Position numbers and translations under genes: made by a program | Notes under the pieces: model-generated | Databases searched by the model: none | What the model was told of the DNA's origin: nothing | What the model saw: only the letters and a program-made list of their open reading frames with translations | Assembly: GCF_014885015.1 (NCBI RefSeq) | Contig: NZ_JABMIJ010000006.1 | Location: 248,001-312,000, forward strand | Length of the DNA stretch: 64,000 nt | From: Spirabiliibacterium falconis | GTDB lineage: Bacteria > Pseudomonadota > Gammaproteobacteria > Enterobacterales > Pasteurellaceae | Reading direction: 5' to 3' | Part shown: piece by piece, positions 1-9,277 of the stretch | Position numbering within the stretch: the stretch's first letter is position 1 | How the letters are laid out: every line of letters starts with the position of its first letter

Positions 1-234
1 GTTGAAAGCCTGTTTTCATTCGCATTTGATGGCATCGCAAGTATTGATTTAGCCTTATTATTACAAGAACATGGCATCGTGCTACGAACAGGACAACACT
101 GCGCACAGCCTTATTTACACGCACTCGGTGAGCAAAGTTTGCTGCGGTTGTCTTTTGCACCTTATAATAATACAGACGATATTGAGCAATTTTTAACCAC
201 ACTTTCGCTATCGCTTGACCTATTACGAGATTAA
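1..234 (+). CDS. csdA: Cysteine desulfurase CsdA, C-terminal end (partial)
   Basis: The open frame enters at base 1 and stops with TAA at 232-234, giving the last 77 residues of a class V aminotransferase-fold cysteine desulfurase. These PLP enzymes take sulfur from L-cysteine and hold it as a persulfide. The segment RTGQHCAQP contains the catalytic cysteine (codon at 100-102), and the tail LRLSFAPYNN is closer to CsdA than to SufS or IscS. The next gene is a SufE/CsdE-type sulfur acceptor beginning 2 nt downstream, the usual csdA-csdE pair. The N-terminal PLP-lysine part lies outside the window. Confidence 0.9.
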   Translation, partial: VESLFSFAFDGIASIDLALLLQEHGIVLRTGQHCAQPYLHALGEQSLLRLSFAPYNNTDDIEQFLTTLSLSLDLLRD

Positions 235-235
235 T

Positions 236-634
236 ATGACCACGATTGATGATGTAATCGCACACTTTACTGCACTGCCTGACTGGCAAGCGCGTTATCG
301 TGCGTTAATTTTACTCGGTAAAACATTACCTATGCCTAATGATGAGCAACAACAAGCCATGACGCTATTAGCAGGCTGTGAAGTTCCTATTTTCTTTCAA
401 TTAGAGCCAACAGAAAATGGCATAAAAGTGCGGTTATATAGCCAATCACGCATTATCAATGGGCTATTTGTGATTTTACTTCACCAACTTGATGCACTCG
501 ATAATCCGCAAGCGTTAAATATTCACGCGACCCTTGCAAAGTGCGGTATCAGTGAGCATTTAAGTGCAACACGCTTGGCAGGTTTGCGGGAGATTGAACG
601 TCAAATTAAAACGGCATTGCGTGCAAACGTATAG
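236..634 (+). CDS. csdE: CsdE/SufE-family sulfur acceptor protein
   Basis: This 132-residue protein of the SufE/CsdE family would accept persulfide sulfur from the adjacent CsdA and pass it on to cluster or cofactor assembly. The family core is visible: W17-R-Y, the LGKxLP stretch around residues 28-32, and the sulfur-accepting cysteine at Cys48 in AGCE. I chose the ATG at 236, just after the csdA stop, because an in-frame ATG at 215 would start inside csdA and adds residues not typical of the family. Oddly, the residues after the cysteine are CEVP rather than the usual CE(S/N)xVW. Family assignment is firm; CsdE rather than SufE rests on the neighbour. Confidence 0.85.
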   Translation: MTTIDDVIAHFTALPDWQARYRALILLGKTLPMPNDEQQQAMTLLAGCEVPIFFQLEPTENGIKVRLYSQSRIINGLFVILLHQLDALDNPQALNIHATLAKCGISEHLSATRLAGLREIERQIKTALRANV

Positions 635-693
635 GCTAGGCGAAAAGATGGTTTCCTGCTAGAATATTCTTTTCATTAACATAAGGATAACAT

Positions 694-1179
694 GTGCTAG
701 ACCAATCCCTTTTTCGTAATGCGATGGCAAATGTGGCATCAGCAGTGAGCATTTTAACCTCTCATGGTAACGCAGGCAGCGCAGGGTTGACGGTGTCGTC
801 AATGGCATCAGTTACCGATACGCCTGCCACAGTTTTAGTCTGCATTAATCAAGGGAGTGATTTGCACGATGTGATTGCCGAAAATGGGCATGTTGCCATT
901 AATTTGCTACAGCCGCAACACGAGCAACTTGCATTGCACTTTGCCTGTATGGCGGACAGTACGATGGCAGAACGGTTAAGCTGGGAAATGTGGACGCAAG
1001 GCCGCAATGGCGTACCCATTTTAAAAGATGCTCTCGCCGTGTTACAAGGACGCGTTACCCAGCAACATGCCGTCGGAACGCACAGTGTCTTTTTTATTGA
1101 ACTTGACCAAATTGATCTGGCTGAAAAAGGCAACGCCTTGATTTATCACAACCGCCAGTTTAAAGCCTTAAACTATTGA
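694..1179 (+). CDS. Flavin reductase domain protein (HpaC-like), GTG start
   Basis: The 161-residue product matches the flavin reductase-like FMN-binding family, especially HpaC, the NAD(P)H:flavin oxidoreductase that feeds reduced flavin to two-component monooxygenases. Visible family features are FRNAMANVASAVSILT at the start, GLTVSSMASVTDTPATVLVCIN in the middle and GTHSVFFIEL near the end. The start is GTG at 694, about 6 nt after AAGGA. An ATG at 692 overlaps it but reads ATG-TGC-TAG and stops at once. No monooxygenase partner is nearby, so the client enzyme is unknown. A USS dyad follows the stop. Confidence 0.8.
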   Translation: MLDQSLFRNAMANVASAVSILTSHGNAGSAGLTVSSMASVTDTPATVLVCINQGSDLHDVIAENGHVAINLLQPQHEQLALHFACMADSTMAERLSWEMWTQGRNGVPILKDALAVLQGRVTQQHAVGTHSVFFIELDQIDLAEKGNALIYHNRQFKALNY

Positions 1180-1183
1180 CAGT

Positions 1184-1207
1184 AAGTGCGGTCAAACCGC
1201 ACTTTTA
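1184..1207 (+). terminator. USS-dyad terminator after the flavin reductase
   Basis: AAGTGCGGT (1184-1192) and its inverse ACCGCACTT (1196-1204) are separated by 3 nt and followed by TTTA, forming a 9-bp stem between convergent genes. Inverted USS pairs commonly serve as terminators in Pasteurellaceae. Confidence 0.7.
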
Positions 1208-1645
1208 TAATTCTCGCCAAAATTCATCATCTAAATGCCGTTGCGCGTGATTTAGCACGCGGGCAAGATCATAAAAGTGCGGTTGAGCTACACGTTCTAC
1301 CGCAATGCCTTTGGATTGCAATGTATCACAAATGTGCATATAAGCTAGCCGTGAGCGTTCATTTAAAGGCGTTTTAGCACGTTTTCCAAGCCAAAAAATA
1401 CCTTGCAGCGGCAGGCTTAGAGCAAAAAGTGCGGTAATAATTGCTGCCGCCAATGCCATTTGGCTATGAGGCATTGTTAATCGCTGCCAAACAATCGCTA
1501 ACACCGCAACCGCTGGCATAATTTTTTCCGCAAAGCGAACTGCACGAATAATACGATTTTCAGGGAAAATCATACCTAGTTTAGGGTGTAATACCCATAA
1601 ATTGAGATACTCTCGCCCCTGTTGATAGGTTTTCAATAAACTCAT
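1205..1645 (-). CDS. yfbV: UPF0208 family membrane protein YfbV
   Basis: This 146-residue protein belongs to the YfbV (DUF412/UPF0208) family of inner-membrane proteins, whose function is not established; in E. coli yfbV has been linked to chromosome macrodomain behaviour. Two hydrophobic segments lie at about residues 42-60 and 66-85, with charged ends such as KTYQQGREY and a conserved-looking HPKLGMIFPENR. It stands immediately upstream of ackA in the opposite orientation, as in E. coli and H. influenzae. Two USS copies (1275, 1427) lie within it. Confidence 0.88.
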   Translation of the reverse strand: MSLLKTYQQGREYLNLWVLHPKLGMIFPENRIIRAVRFAEKIMPAVAVLAIVWQRLTMPHSQMALAAAIITALFALSLPLQGIFWLGKRAKTPLNERSRLAYMHICDTLQSKGIAVERVAQPHFYDLARVLNHAQRHLDDEFWREL

Positions 1646-1800
1646 TTTTGGTCTTATGTTTTAACAAATTGAAAAAAATCAATTTTTCCTGCATTTATCC
1701 TGCGTTATAATTTATTTTATGCCGACAAAGGTGTATTCTATTGCAGTTATTTTTATGACGCAATGTCATCTTCATTTAATTAATCAACATAGGTATTGAT

Positions 1801-3006
1801 ATGTCTGAAAAACTCATTCTGGTGCTCAACTGTGGCAGCTCATCTCTAAAATTTGCCATTCTTAATCCTGAAAACGGGGACGAAAAATTATCTGGTCTTG
1901 CTGAGGCATTCCATTTGCCTGATGCGCGAATTAAATGGAAATTGCATGGTGAAAAAGGCAATGCTGATTTAGGTGCGGGTGCCGCGCATAGCGAGGCGTT
2001 GGCATTTATCGTAAACGAAATTTTAGCCAAAGAGCCCGCATTAAAAGACAATATTGTTGCCATTGGGCATCGTATTGTGCATGGTGGTGAGAAATTCACC
2101 TCATCTGTATTGGTTAATGATGAAGTGATTGAAGGTATCCGTGATGCCATTCAATTTGCGCCATTACACAACCCTGCGCATTTAATCGGAATTGAAGAGG
2201 CATTTAAAGCATTCCCTGAATTAAAAGACAAAAATGTGGTTGTTTTTGATACGGCATTCCATCAAACAATGCCTGAAGAAGCCTACCTTTATGCGCTGCC
2301 GTATAAACTCTATAAAGACCATGCCATTCGTCGCTATGGTGCACACGGTACCAGTCATTATTATGTCAGCCGTGAAGCTGCAAAAGAACTCAATATTCCT
2401 GTTGATAGCCTCAATGTTATTACCTGTCATCTTGGTAATGGTGGCTCAGTTTCTGCTATTCGCCACGGCGAATGTATTGACACCTCGATGGGCTTAACGC
2501 CACTTGAAGGGATTGTCATGGGCACACGTTGTGGTGATATTGACCCTGCTATCGTGTTCTATCTCTACAATAATTTAGGGTATAGCATGGAGCAAATTGA
2601 AAAATGCTTAACGAAAGAATCAGGGTTATTAGGCTTAACTGAAATCACTAGTGACTGTCGCTATGCCGAAGACAATTTTGATACGGAAGAACCTGCCCGT
2701 CGCGCATTAGAAGTGTATTGCTACCGTTTAGCCAAATACATCGGCGGCTATATGGCCATTATTGGTGAGCGTTTAGATGCTATTATCTTTACTGGTGGTA
2801 TCGGTGAAAACTCAGCGCATGTTCGTGAATTAACCTTGGGACATTTAAAACTCTTTGGTTATCAATTAGACGAAGAACGCAACTTAGCCGCTCGCTTTGG
2901 TAATGCAGGTAAAATCACAACTGATACCTCTCCATTAGCAATTGTAATTCCAACTAATGAAGAATTAGTGATTGCACAAGACACAGCTCGTTTAGCTGCA
3001 CAATAA
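1801..3006 (+). CDS. ackA: Acetate kinase
   Basis: Acetate kinase catalyses reversible phosphate transfer between acetyl phosphate and ADP, yielding acetate and ATP. The 401-residue product is standard length and contains the ASKHA signatures [10 protein letters not shown] at the N-terminus, [28 protein letters not shown] and the adenosine-site segment FTGGIGENS. It is followed after 54 nt by pta, completing the acetate overflow pathway. Upstream there is TATAAT at 1706-1711 without a convincing -35. There is no USS inside the gene, unlike most neighbours of this length. Confidence 0.98.
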   Translation: MSEKLILVLNCGSSSLKFAILNPENGDEKLSGLAEAFHLPDARIKWKLHGEKGNADLGAGAAHSEALAFIVNEILAKEPALKDNIVAIGHRIVHGGEKFTSSVLVNDEVIEGIRDAIQFAPLHNPAHLIGIEEAFKAFPELKDKNVVVFDTAFHQTMPEEAYLYALPYKLYKDHAIRRYGAHGTSHYYVSREAAKELNIPVDSLNVITCHLGNGGSVSAIRHGECIDTSMGLTPLEGIVMGTRCGDIDPAIVFYLYNNLGYSMEQIEKCLTKESGLLGLTEITSDCRYAEDNFDTEEPARRALEVYCYRLAKYIGGYMAIIGERLDAIIFTGGIGENSAHVRELTLGHLKLFGYQLDEERNLAARFGNAGKITTDTSPLAIVIPTNEELVIAQDTARLAAQ

Positions 3007-3013
3007 TGTTTAC

Positions 3014-3038
3014 ACTGCCGATTTTGTCGGCAGTTTTT
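3014..3038 (+). terminator. Intrinsic terminator between ackA and pta
   Basis: ACTGCCGA (3014-3021) and TCGGCAGT (3027-3034) form an 8-bp GC-rich stem with a 5-nt loop, followed by a run of T. It sits between two genes of one pathway, so it may act as a partial terminator that lowers pta relative to ackA. Confidence 0.75.
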
Positions 3039-3060
3039 CTTTAAATAAAAGGTTTAGATT

Positions 3061-5199
3061 ATGTCTCGTACTATTATTTTAATTCCTGTAAGTGCTAGCG
3101 TTGGATTAACCAGTGTTAGTCTTGGTTTAGTGCATGCGTTACAGCAAAAAGGCGCAAAAACGGCTTTTATGAAGCCAATTTCTCAGCCTAGCAGTGGTGA
3201 AGATAAAATTGACCGCACAACGGCAATTCTTCGCTCAAGCACTGCTATAGATACGGGCGAGCCAATTATGCTTAGCCAAGCAGAATCATTGATCGGACAA
3301 AACCAAACTGATGTTTTGTTAGAAAAAATCGTGGCACAACATCAACAATTAAGCAATAAAAATGAAATTGTCATTGTTGAAGGATTAATTCCAACCAGTA
3401 AAAGTGCCTATGCTGCTGGTATTAACTATGATATTAGTCAGGCTCTTGATGCCGAAATCATTCTCGTTGCTGCGCCAGGAACAGATACACCAAGTCAATT
3501 AATCGAACGTTTAGAAGCTGCTGCCAGTGATTTCGGTGGTCGCAGTAATCCGAATATGCTCGGTGTGGTTGTCAACAAATTTAATGCTCCCGTTGATGAA
3601 AGTGGACGCACACGCCCAGACTTAAGTGAAATTTTTGAAGCCTTTAAAGAACGTGAAAGTTCTAGCAATGAGATTCGTCATTTATTTACTAAAAGTCCAT
3701 TAACTTTACTGGCGTGCATTCCCTGGAATGCAGAATTGATCGCAACACGTGCTATCGACATTGCCAAGCATCTTGATGCCCAAATCATTTACGAGGGAGA
3801 AATTAAAACACGCCGCATACATGGTATTACATTCTGTGCAAGAAGTTTACCCAATATGCTTGAACATTTCCGTGCTGGGAGCTTATTAGTTACCTCTGCC
3901 GATCGCCCTGATGTATTAGTTGCCGCCTCATTGGCAGCAATGAATGGGGTAAAAATTGGTGCATTAGTTTTAACAGGTGGCTATAAAATTGACGCTCAAA
4001 TCAGTAAGTTATGTCAACAAGCCTTTGAAACTGGTCTACCAGTTATCCGCGTTGAAGGCAACACATGGCAAACATCACTAAACCTACAAAGTTTCAATTT
4101 AGAAGTGCCTGCTGATGACGCAGAACGCATTGAAACAATCAAACAGTTCACCAGCGAACAATTCAATTCGCAATTTATTGATGGCTTAATTGGTGGATCA
4201 TCACGCTTACGTCGCTTATCACCACCTGCATTCCGTTATCAATTAACGGAACTTGCGCGTAATGCAAAAAAACGTATTGTCCTGCCTGAAGGTGATGAAC
4301 CCCGCACCGTTAAAGCAGCTGTGCTTTGTGCTGAGCGTGGCATTGCAGAATGTGTATTATTAGCAGATCCTGCTGAAGTAGAACGCGTTGCGGAATCCCA
4401 AGGCGTACAATTAGGAAAAGGCATTACCATTATTGATCCAAAAATGGTTCGTCATAATTATGTGCCACGTTTAGTTGAACTACGCAAAAACAAAGGCATG
4501 ACTGAAGTGGTTGCAGAAGAACAACTGCAAGATAACGTCGTGCTAGGCACCATGATGCTCGAAGCAGGTGAAGTTGATGGATTAGTGTCAGGCGCGGTAC
4601 ACACCACAGCCAATACCATTCGTCCGCCACTACAAATCATCAAAACTGCACCGGGCAGCTCTCTTGTATCATCAGTATTCTTTATGCTATTGCCAGATCA
4701 AGTGCTTGTTTACGGTGACTGTGCAATTAATCCTGATCCAACTGCTGAACAGCTGTCAGAAATTGCAATTCAATCAGCCGACTCCGCTAAAGCCTTTGGA
4801 ATCGATCCAAAAGTTGCAATGATCTCCTATTCAACAGGTACATCTGGTCAAGGTTCTGATGTTGAAAAAGTGCGGGAAGCAACACGTTTAGCGAAAGAAA
4901 AGCGCCCTGATCTCGTCATCGACGGACCATTGCAATACGACGCTGCCGTGATGGAGGATGTGGCACGCTCTAAAGCACCAAACTCTCCTGTTGCAGGTAA
5001 AGCGACTGTCTTTATATTCCCAGATCTCAATACAGGTAACACAACCTATAAGGCGGTTCAACGCTCAGCCGATCTCATCTCTATTGGACCAATGCTACAA
5101 GGTATGCGTAAACCCGTTAACGATCTCTCCCGTGGTGCATTGGTAGATGATATTGTCTATACCGTAGCACTCACTGCTATTCAAGCAACACAACAATAA
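3061..5199 (+). CDS. pta: Phosphate acetyltransferase
   Basis: Pta interconverts acetyl-CoA plus phosphate with acetyl phosphate plus CoA. The 712-residue protein is the long, three-domain form of enteric type: an N-terminal BioD-like P-loop-fold domain (about residues 1-200), a DRTGG domain (about 215-325) and the C-terminal catalytic PTA_PTB domain (about 385-705), which begins near [12 protein letters not shown] and contains [10 protein letters not shown] and FPDLNTGN. The start at 3061 follows AAGGTTTAG. It lies downstream of ackA, separated by a terminator-like hairpin that may set the ratio of the two enzymes. No USS occurs in the gene. Confidence 0.97.
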   Translation: MSRTIILIPVSASVGLTSVSLGLVHALQQKGAKTAFMKPISQPSSGEDKIDRTTAILRSSTAIDTGEPIMLSQAESLIGQNQTDVLLEKIVAQHQQLSNKNEIVIVEGLIPTSKSAYAAGINYDISQALDAEIILVAAPGTDTPSQLIERLEAAASDFGGRSNPNMLGVVVNKFNAPVDESGRTRPDLSEIFEAFKERESSSNEIRHLFTKSPLTLLACIPWNAELIATRAIDIAKHLDAQIIYEGEIKTRRIHGITFCARSLPNMLEHFRAGSLLVTSADRPDVLVAASLAAMNGVKIGALVLTGGYKIDAQISKLCQQAFETGLPVIRVEGNTWQTSLNLQSFNLEVPADDAERIETIKQFTSEQFNSQFIDGLIGGSSRLRRLSPPAFRYQLTELARNAKKRIVLPEGDEPRTVKAAVLCAERGIAECVLLADPAEVERVAESQGVQLGKGITIIDPKMVRHNYVPRLVELRKNKGMTEVVAEEQLQDNVVLGTMMLEAGEVDGLVSGAVHTTANTIRPPLQIIKTAPGSSLVSSVFFMLLPDQVLVYGDCAINPDPTAEQLSEIAIQSADSAKAFGIDPKVAMISYSTGTSGQGSDVEKVREATRLAKEKRPDLVIDGPLQYDAAVMEDVARSKAPNSPVAGKATVFIFPDLNTGNTTYKAVQRSADLISIGPMLQGMRKPVNDLSRGALVDDIVYTVALTAIQATQQ

Positions 5200-5202
5200 A
5201 TA

Positions 5203-5226
5203 AAGTGCGGTCATCCAACCGCACTT
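5203..5226 (+). terminator. USS dyad downstream of pta
   Basis: AAGTGCGGT (5203-5211) and ACCGCACTT (5218-5226) form an inverted repeat just after the pta stop, immediately in front of a classical terminator at 5236-5259. The two hairpins in series look redundant. Confidence 0.55.
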
Positions 5227-5235
5227 TCACCTCTC

Positions 5236-5259
5236 ACGGCAGGTTTTCCTGCCGTTTTT
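5236..5259 (+). terminator. Intrinsic terminator of pta
   Basis: ACGGCAGG (5236-5243), loop TTTT, CCTGCCGT (5248-5255), then TTTT: a canonical rho-independent terminator. Confidence 0.85.
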
Positions 5260-5345
5260 CTTAAGTGATTAACAATTATACGATTTTAAAAATAAATTTC
5301 TTGTCCCAAATATTAAAAATCGTTATCATAACCGTACTTTCAAAT

Positions 5346-5422
5346 GCGACCATAGCTCAGTTGGTTAGAGCACCACCTTGACATGGTGGGGGTCGGTGGT
5401 TCGAGTCCACTTGGTCGCACCA
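5346..5422 (+). tRNA. tRNA-Val, anticodon GAC
   Basis: The 77-nt sequence folds as a full cloverleaf: acceptor strand GCGACCA pairs with TGGTCGC (5412-5418), followed by discriminator A and an encoded CCA (5420-5422). The anticodon GAC is at 5380-5382 in the loop closed by CCACC/GGTGG, and GGTTCGAGTCC forms the T arm. It resembles the enteric tRNA-Val(GAC) closely. It stands alone between pta and a small membrane protein gene. Confidence 0.97.
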
Positions 5423-5502
5423 TTATGATGTCTTATCGTTACACGATTCCATTCATTCAATAAGCTATTTTTCAATTGAATTTTTTGATGCTTACATAAA
5501 AG

Positions 5503-5531
5503 AACCGCACTTTAAAATAAAAAGTGCGGTT
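5503..5531 (-). terminator. USS-dyad terminator after the small YgjV-like gene
   Basis: ACCGCACTT (5504-5512) and AAGTGCGGT (5522-5530) make a stem extended by flanking A/T pairs, just beyond the stop of the leftward gene at 5553. Confidence 0.65.
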
Positions 5532-5552
5532 TTAAGCTCTTAAAATATTTAA

Positions 5553-5780
5553 TTAAGCTGGTGTTTTCGCTAATTTATAAATTTGATAAAAATTCACGGC
5601 GGTAACAAAAAGATTGAGTAGCATTACTGGAACAGATCCAATGAGTGCGCCATAGATAATGTACAGCACTGCGCCAATTGAGTTGACCACTCGCAATGCC
5701 ATCATTTTGCTTAATAAAAACGAACCTGCTACAAAGGCAGTAGCAATATAACCTAAAATTTCAATTAAATTAATATCCAT
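5553..5780 (-). CDS. Small membrane protein of the YgjV/CBU_0592 type
   Basis: The 75-residue protein is almost entirely hydrophobic, with three likely membrane segments (about residues 6-24, 28-48 and 50-68). Short motifs such as GYIATAFVAGSFL, MMALRVVNSIGA and YIIYGALIGSVPVMLLN resemble the single repeat of the YgjV-like inner membrane family. Function is unknown. It has its own USS-dyad terminator and lies between tRNA-Val and a SirB2 gene pointing the other way. Confidence 0.7.
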   Translation of the reverse strand: MDINLIEILGYIATAFVAGSFLLSKMMALRVVNSIGAVLYIIYGALIGSVPVMLLNLFVTAVNFYQIYKLAKTPA

Positions 5781-5932
5781 TGTTATTATTATCCCTATAA
5801 AAATAAAGAGTTAGGTTAACAAAAACTTTTTATTGAATAAAGATAAAACTGCTTTTTTTGTCAGCAATCAGCATTTTTGAAGTAATAAAACTCGTGTATA
5901 ATCTTCTACTTTAATCAGTTATTAGGATTTTT

Positions 5933-6277
5933 ATGTCATTTAGTACATTACTTTTGGGACATATTACGTTTGCATTTTTCGCTCTTGCTTTACTGCTCAT
6001 TCGAGGAATAATGCAGTTAAGAGGATTAAATTGGCGTAGTATAATCGTGCTACGCATTATGCCACATATTATTGATACACTTTTGCTCCTTTCTGGGATT
6101 ATGATGATCGTTTTAGGTTATCCAATGATGCCTTGGCTATGGTGTAAAATAGCACTACTTCTTGGCTATATTATGTTTAGTATTCAAACATTTAAACGTA
6201 ATATGCCTAAAAATTCTTGCTTCTTGCCCGCTTTATTCTGTTTACTTGCTGTGATGGGGATTGCCTATTTTCATTGA
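5933..6277 (+). CDS. SirB2 family integral membrane protein
   Basis: This 114-residue polytopic protein matches the SirB2 (YchQ) family, with four likely membrane helices and the segments MPHIIDTLLLLSG and WLWCKIALLLGYI that are characteristic of it. SirB2 proteins are inner-membrane proteins of unclear role; the Salmonella name comes from an invasion-regulation screen. SD-like AGGAT precedes the ATG at 5933. It converges with yciH across a shared terminator. Confidence 0.8.
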   Translation: MSFSTLLLGHITFAFFALALLLIRGIMQLRGLNWRSIIVLRIMPHIIDTLLLLSGIMMIVLGYPMMPWLWCKIALLLGYIMFSIQTFKRNMPKNSCFLPALFCLLAVMGIAYFH

Positions 6278-6281
6278 TATA

Positions 6282-6308
6282 AAAAAGGAAGCATTTCGCT
6301 TCCTTTTT
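6282..6308. terminator. Bidirectional terminator between sirB2 and yciH
   Basis: AAAAAGGAAGC (6282-6292), a 5-nt loop and GCTTCCTTTTT (6298-6308), with A and T runs on both sides, serve the two convergent genes. Confidence 0.85.
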
Positions 6309-6313
6309 CTCAC

Positions 6314-6628
6314 TTAACCACCTGCAAGTTTTACTTTATAGCCTTTTTGTTCCAATAGCTGTTTGAGTAATTCTCTGTTATCGCCTTGGATTTCAATGGT
6401 ATAGTCTTTCACCGCACCACCACAACCGCACTTTTTCTTTAATTCAGTTGCTAATATACTAAGTGCTTTTTTATCTAACGCTAAACCTGTGATGATACTA
6501 ACGCCCTTACCTTTTCGACCGCTGACTTGGCGTTGAATCCGAACTATGCCATCGCCTTTTGGTATACATTCTTCGACAGGTGCTTTAATTCGTCCAAGTT
6601 CAGTGGAATAAACTAATGAGTTAGCCAT
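6314..6628 (-). CDS. yciH: SUI1/eIF1-like translation factor YciH
   Basis: The product is a 104-residue SUI1 family protein, the bacterial homologue of eukaryotic initiation factor 1, which in E. coli affects fidelity of initiation and stress-time translation. The SUI1 core [15 protein letters not shown] and [12 protein letters not shown] near the middle, followed by [21 protein letters not shown], are clear. I placed the start at the ATG at 6628 ([10 protein letters not shown]). A longer frame to 6730 would run inside pyrF. It overlaps the end of pyrF by 8 nt, so it is probably co-translated with it, as in H. influenzae. Confidence 0.92.
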   Translation of the reverse strand: MANSLVYSTELGRIKAPVEECIPKGDGIVRIQRQVSGRKGKGVSIITGLALDKKALSILATELKKKCGCGGAVKDYTIEIQGDNRELLKQLLEQKGYKVKLAGG

Positions 6629-7328
6629 TGCGTACTTGATTAACCTCTGCATTAATTTGCGATAAGACCGCCACAGGATCGGATGACTGTGTAATTGGTC
6701 GCCCAACAACCAAATAATCTGAACCTTCACGGATTGCCTCTGATGGCGTCATGACACGACGCTGATCACCAAAATCTGCACCTGCGGGACGAATTCCTGG
6801 TGTCACCAATGTAAAATCCTGGCCGCAATTGGCTCGCAAAATTTCAACTTCTTGTGGCGAACAAACCACACCATCGAGCCCTGCACGCTGTGTTAGTCGA
6901 GCAAGACGAATAACTTGCTCCATTGGCGAGGCATTTAAGCCGATTTGTAATAAATCTACATCTTCCATACTTGTTAATACGGTAACTGCAATCAGCTTTG
7001 GTGCATCTTTGCCATAAGGCTCAAGAATTTTCTTTGCTGTTTCCATCATTCTTAGGCCACCACTGGCATGCAAATCCACCATCCATACCCCCAGATCAGC
7101 AGCAGAACGTACTGCTCGTGCAACAGTATTCGGAATATCATGAAATTTTAAATCTAAAAACACATCAAAACCACGCGAATGGAGCTGTTTGACAAATTGA
7201 GTTCCCAATGTGGTAAACATTTCTTTGCCAACCTTTAAACGACAAAGTTCTGGGTTGATTTGGTCAACCAATGCCAAAGCCTCTTTTTCTGTTTCATAAT
7301 CAAGTGCAACAATCACTTTGCTTTCCAT
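6621..7328 (-). CDS. pyrF: Orotidine 5'-phosphate decarboxylase
   Basis: PyrF decarboxylates OMP to UMP, the last step of pyrimidine synthesis. The 235-residue product is a standard class I enzyme, with [10 protein letters not shown] at the N-terminus, the catalytic [10 protein letters not shown] segment near residue 60, and the phosphate-binding VTPGIRP and [12 protein letters not shown] segments. The start is ATG 7328, preceded by AGGGGATCGG. The longer frame to 7439 runs into lapB. It follows lapB by 10 nt and overlaps yciH. Confidence 0.97.
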   Translation of the reverse strand: MESKVIVALDYETEKEALALVDQINPELCRLKVGKEMFTTLGTQFVKQLHSRGFDVFLDLKFHDIPNTVARAVRSAADLGVWMVDLHASGGLRMMETAKKILEPYGKDAPKLIAVTVLTSMEDVDLLQIGLNASPMEQVIRLARLTQRAGLDGVVCSPQEVEILRANCGQDFTLVTPGIRPAGADFGDQRRVMTPSEAIREGSDYLVVGRPITQSSDPVAVLSQINAEVNQVRNG

Positions 7329-7338
7329 TCCGATCCCC

Positions 7339-8535
7339 TTATTGAATGTTTTTTTGATAAATTCCATCTGTTGGTTTAATACTTTCCCATTGATTACATG
7401 ACGGGCAATTCCATAATAAACGATGACTATGATAGCCACAATTCGTACAGTGATATTGATAATTTTTTTCTATTTTATCACTCACAATTTGCTGCAAACG
7501 CGAAAGGCTTGATTTTGCGTTATCATTATCCATTGAATTTAAATCATATTGCAACAAACGTTGAAAAATATCCATACTTGGAATATGTGAAAGCTGTTCA
7601 TAAAGATGGGTTTGTGCAATATGTTCACCGCTCTTTTTCTCAATAATGTCTGCTAATGCAAGCTCAATTTGCCCACTTTTCACGCTTTGGCGTGCTTTAA
7701 TTAAAAATAATTCAAAATTATCTAATTGACTTAACTGACTATAACACCAATGTAAATGAACCAGCGCTTCACTAATAAAAACAGGATTTTGCACTAAAAT
7801 TTGCTCGAAATAGCTAATTGCTTGCGTGAAATCGTGTTCCCGCATGGCGATAAAACCAAGTTCAAGACTCGCTCTCGCACAGCTTGGAGAAACAGAAAGT
7901 GCTTTTTGTAAAAGTGCGGTTTTCTCTTTATCATCTGGTTGTTGAGCGGCAATATATTCGCAATAATAATGTGCTAACTCAACATTATTCGGCTTTGGAA
8001 ACGCTTTTTGACGCTTTTCTGTTACGTCAATTGCTTTTTTCCACTCTTTCATTTTTTGATAAATTTTTGCTAATTCTTTTAACGCATTTTCAGCATATTC
8101 TGGCTCATCAATTAAGCTAATATATAAATTCTCAGCACGATCAAAAAAACCAACACGAACATAATCGAAAGCAAGCTGCTGTTTTACTAATAATTTTTGC
8201 TCATCAATTAAATTGACATCATCTAATAAATTTTGATGAATACGAATAGCACGATCGACTTCACCACGCGTGCGAAATAAATTACCAAGCGTTAATGAGG
8301 CTTCAAATTGGGAGGCACTATCAATTTCATTTTCTGCTTCTTGCTTTTGTAGCATATCTAAGAAAAGCCCCACCGCTTTATCTTGCTGATTAGATAAAAG
8401 CAAGTTGACCCCCGTCACATAGTCCTGCGACAGTTTATTGCGGACATCATCTTGCCCTTTTCTTGCACTGCGATACCCCATATACCAACCATAAAGTGCG
8501 GCTATGGGTAATAATAGAAAAAGTAATTCCAGCAT
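7339..8535 (-). CDS. lapB: LPS assembly regulator LapB (YciM)
   Basis: LapB is an inner-membrane TPR protein that, with FtsH, controls turnover of LpxC and hence lipopolysaccharide synthesis. The 398-residue product has an N-terminal membrane anchor (about residues 1-20), a series of TPR-like helices and a C-terminal rubredoxin-like zinc ribbon with cysteines at 363, 366, 377 and 380 (CTNC...CPSC). It follows lapA by 4 nt. The protease partner ftsH is also in this window but in another operon. Confidence 0.95.
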   Translation of the reverse strand: MLELLFLLLPIAALYGWYMGYRSARKGQDDVRNKLSQDYVTGVNLLLSNQQDKAVGLFLDMLQKQEAENEIDSASQFEASLTLGNLFRTRGEVDRAIRIHQNLLDDVNLIDEQKLLVKQQLAFDYVRVGFFDRAENLYISLIDEPEYAENALKELAKIYQKMKEWKKAIDVTEKRQKAFPKPNNVELAHYYCEYIAAQQPDDKEKTALLQKALSVSPSCARASLELGFIAMREHDFTQAISYFEQILVQNPVFISEALVHLHWCYSQLSQLDNFELFLIKARQSVKSGQIELALADIIEKKSGEHIAQTHLYEQLSHIPSMDIFQRLLQYDLNSMDNDNAKSSLSRLQQIVSDKIEKNYQYHCTNCGYHSHRLLWNCPSCNQWESIKPTDGIYQKNIQ

Positions 8536-8539
8536 TTAA

Positions 8540-8830
8540 TTACTGTAGTTTACGATTCATACTTAACTCGGTGATCTGCTGTGCTTGGCGTTTTACCTGA
8601 CGATTTAAGCCCATATTTTTCATTTTTAAACGTAATACAAAATAAGCACTAATCAACCAACCTAGCAGTAATCCTAAACCAAATAAAATGGCCACAAGAG
8701 ATGAGAGTTGTAGCTCTGATTTTGCCACAATATAATTAAATGTGATGATCTGATCATTATCTGCACCAATAGTTACTGCTACAATAACAATGGCTAAAAT
8801 AATCACAAATCCAAGGAAAAATTTAATCAT
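8540..8830 (-). CDS. lapA: LPS assembly protein LapA (YciS)
   Basis: The 96-residue product has two membrane helices (about residues 3-21 and 41-66) followed by a charged, helical cytoplasmic tail, the pattern of LapA/YciS, which partners LapB. The ATG at 8830 is preceded by GGAGCG. An upstream extension to 8857 has no ribosome site. It lies between ihfB and lapB, in the order known from H. influenzae. Confidence 0.92.
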   Translation of the reverse strand: MIKFFLGFVIILAIVIVAVTIGADNDQIITFNYIVAKSELQLSSLVAILFGLGLLLGWLISAYFVLRLKMKNMGLNRQVKRQAQQITELSMNRKLQ

Positions 8831-8901
8831 TTTACGCTCCAAACAATAAAAACACACATTCTATTATGCCAAAATTTCCGTATGCCTTGTAGCTAAAAAA
8901 T

Positions 8902-8930
8902 AAAAAACGGTGCTTTAACACCGTTTTTTT
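8902..8930 (-). terminator. Intrinsic terminator after ihfB
   Basis: ACGGTG (8907-8912) pairs with CACCGT (8919-8924), flanked by A6 and T7 runs. On the minus strand it directly follows the ihfB stop at 8933 and precedes lapA, so ihfB and lapAB are at least partly separate transcripts. Confidence 0.8.
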
Positions 8931-8932
8931 AT

Positions 8933-9217
8933 TTATTTTGTTGGATTTACACGCTCTCTAAGTTCTTTGCCTGCTTTAAAATGTGGTACATATTTCGCAT
9001 CTAAATCCACTTTTTCTCCTGTCTTAGGGTTTCGTCCAAGGCGTGGTTGGCGATAATGCAATGAAAAGCTACCAAAGCCACGAATTTCAATGCGATTACC
9101 TTGTTCTAATGTCTGCGACATTAATTCAAGAACTGCTTTCACACCATTTTCTACACTCTTAACAGGAACGGTTTGATTTTGTTCAATCAAACATTCTATA
9201 AGTTCAGATTTTGTCAT
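8933..9217 (-). CDS. ihfB: Integration host factor subunit beta
   Basis: IHF-beta pairs with IhfA to bend DNA in transcription, replication and recombination. The 94-residue protein is typical: [10 protein letters not shown] at the start, the [14 protein letters not shown] core and the minor-groove arm [11 protein letters not shown], where the conserved proline that intercalates DNA sits. It follows rpsA by 60 nt, the standard rpsA-ihfB arrangement. The gene contains no USS. Confidence 0.97.
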   Translation of the reverse strand: MTKSELIECLIEQNQTVPVKSVENGVKAVLELMSQTLEQGNRIEIRGFGSFSLHYRQPRLGRNPKTGEKVDLDAKYVPHFKAGKELRERVNPTK

Positions 9218-9277
9218 AACGATGTCCTCATTAAAAGCAGGTAAAACTTAATTTACCTGCGTGTTATACACGTTTAA

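Noticed and set aside
849-1133. Antisense frame of 94 codons in the flavin reductase
   Set aside because: No family resemblance, no ribosome site, and it mirrors a well-recognised gene; a shadow frame. Similar shadows in ackA, pta, rpsA, serS, betT and sucA were left out for the same reason.
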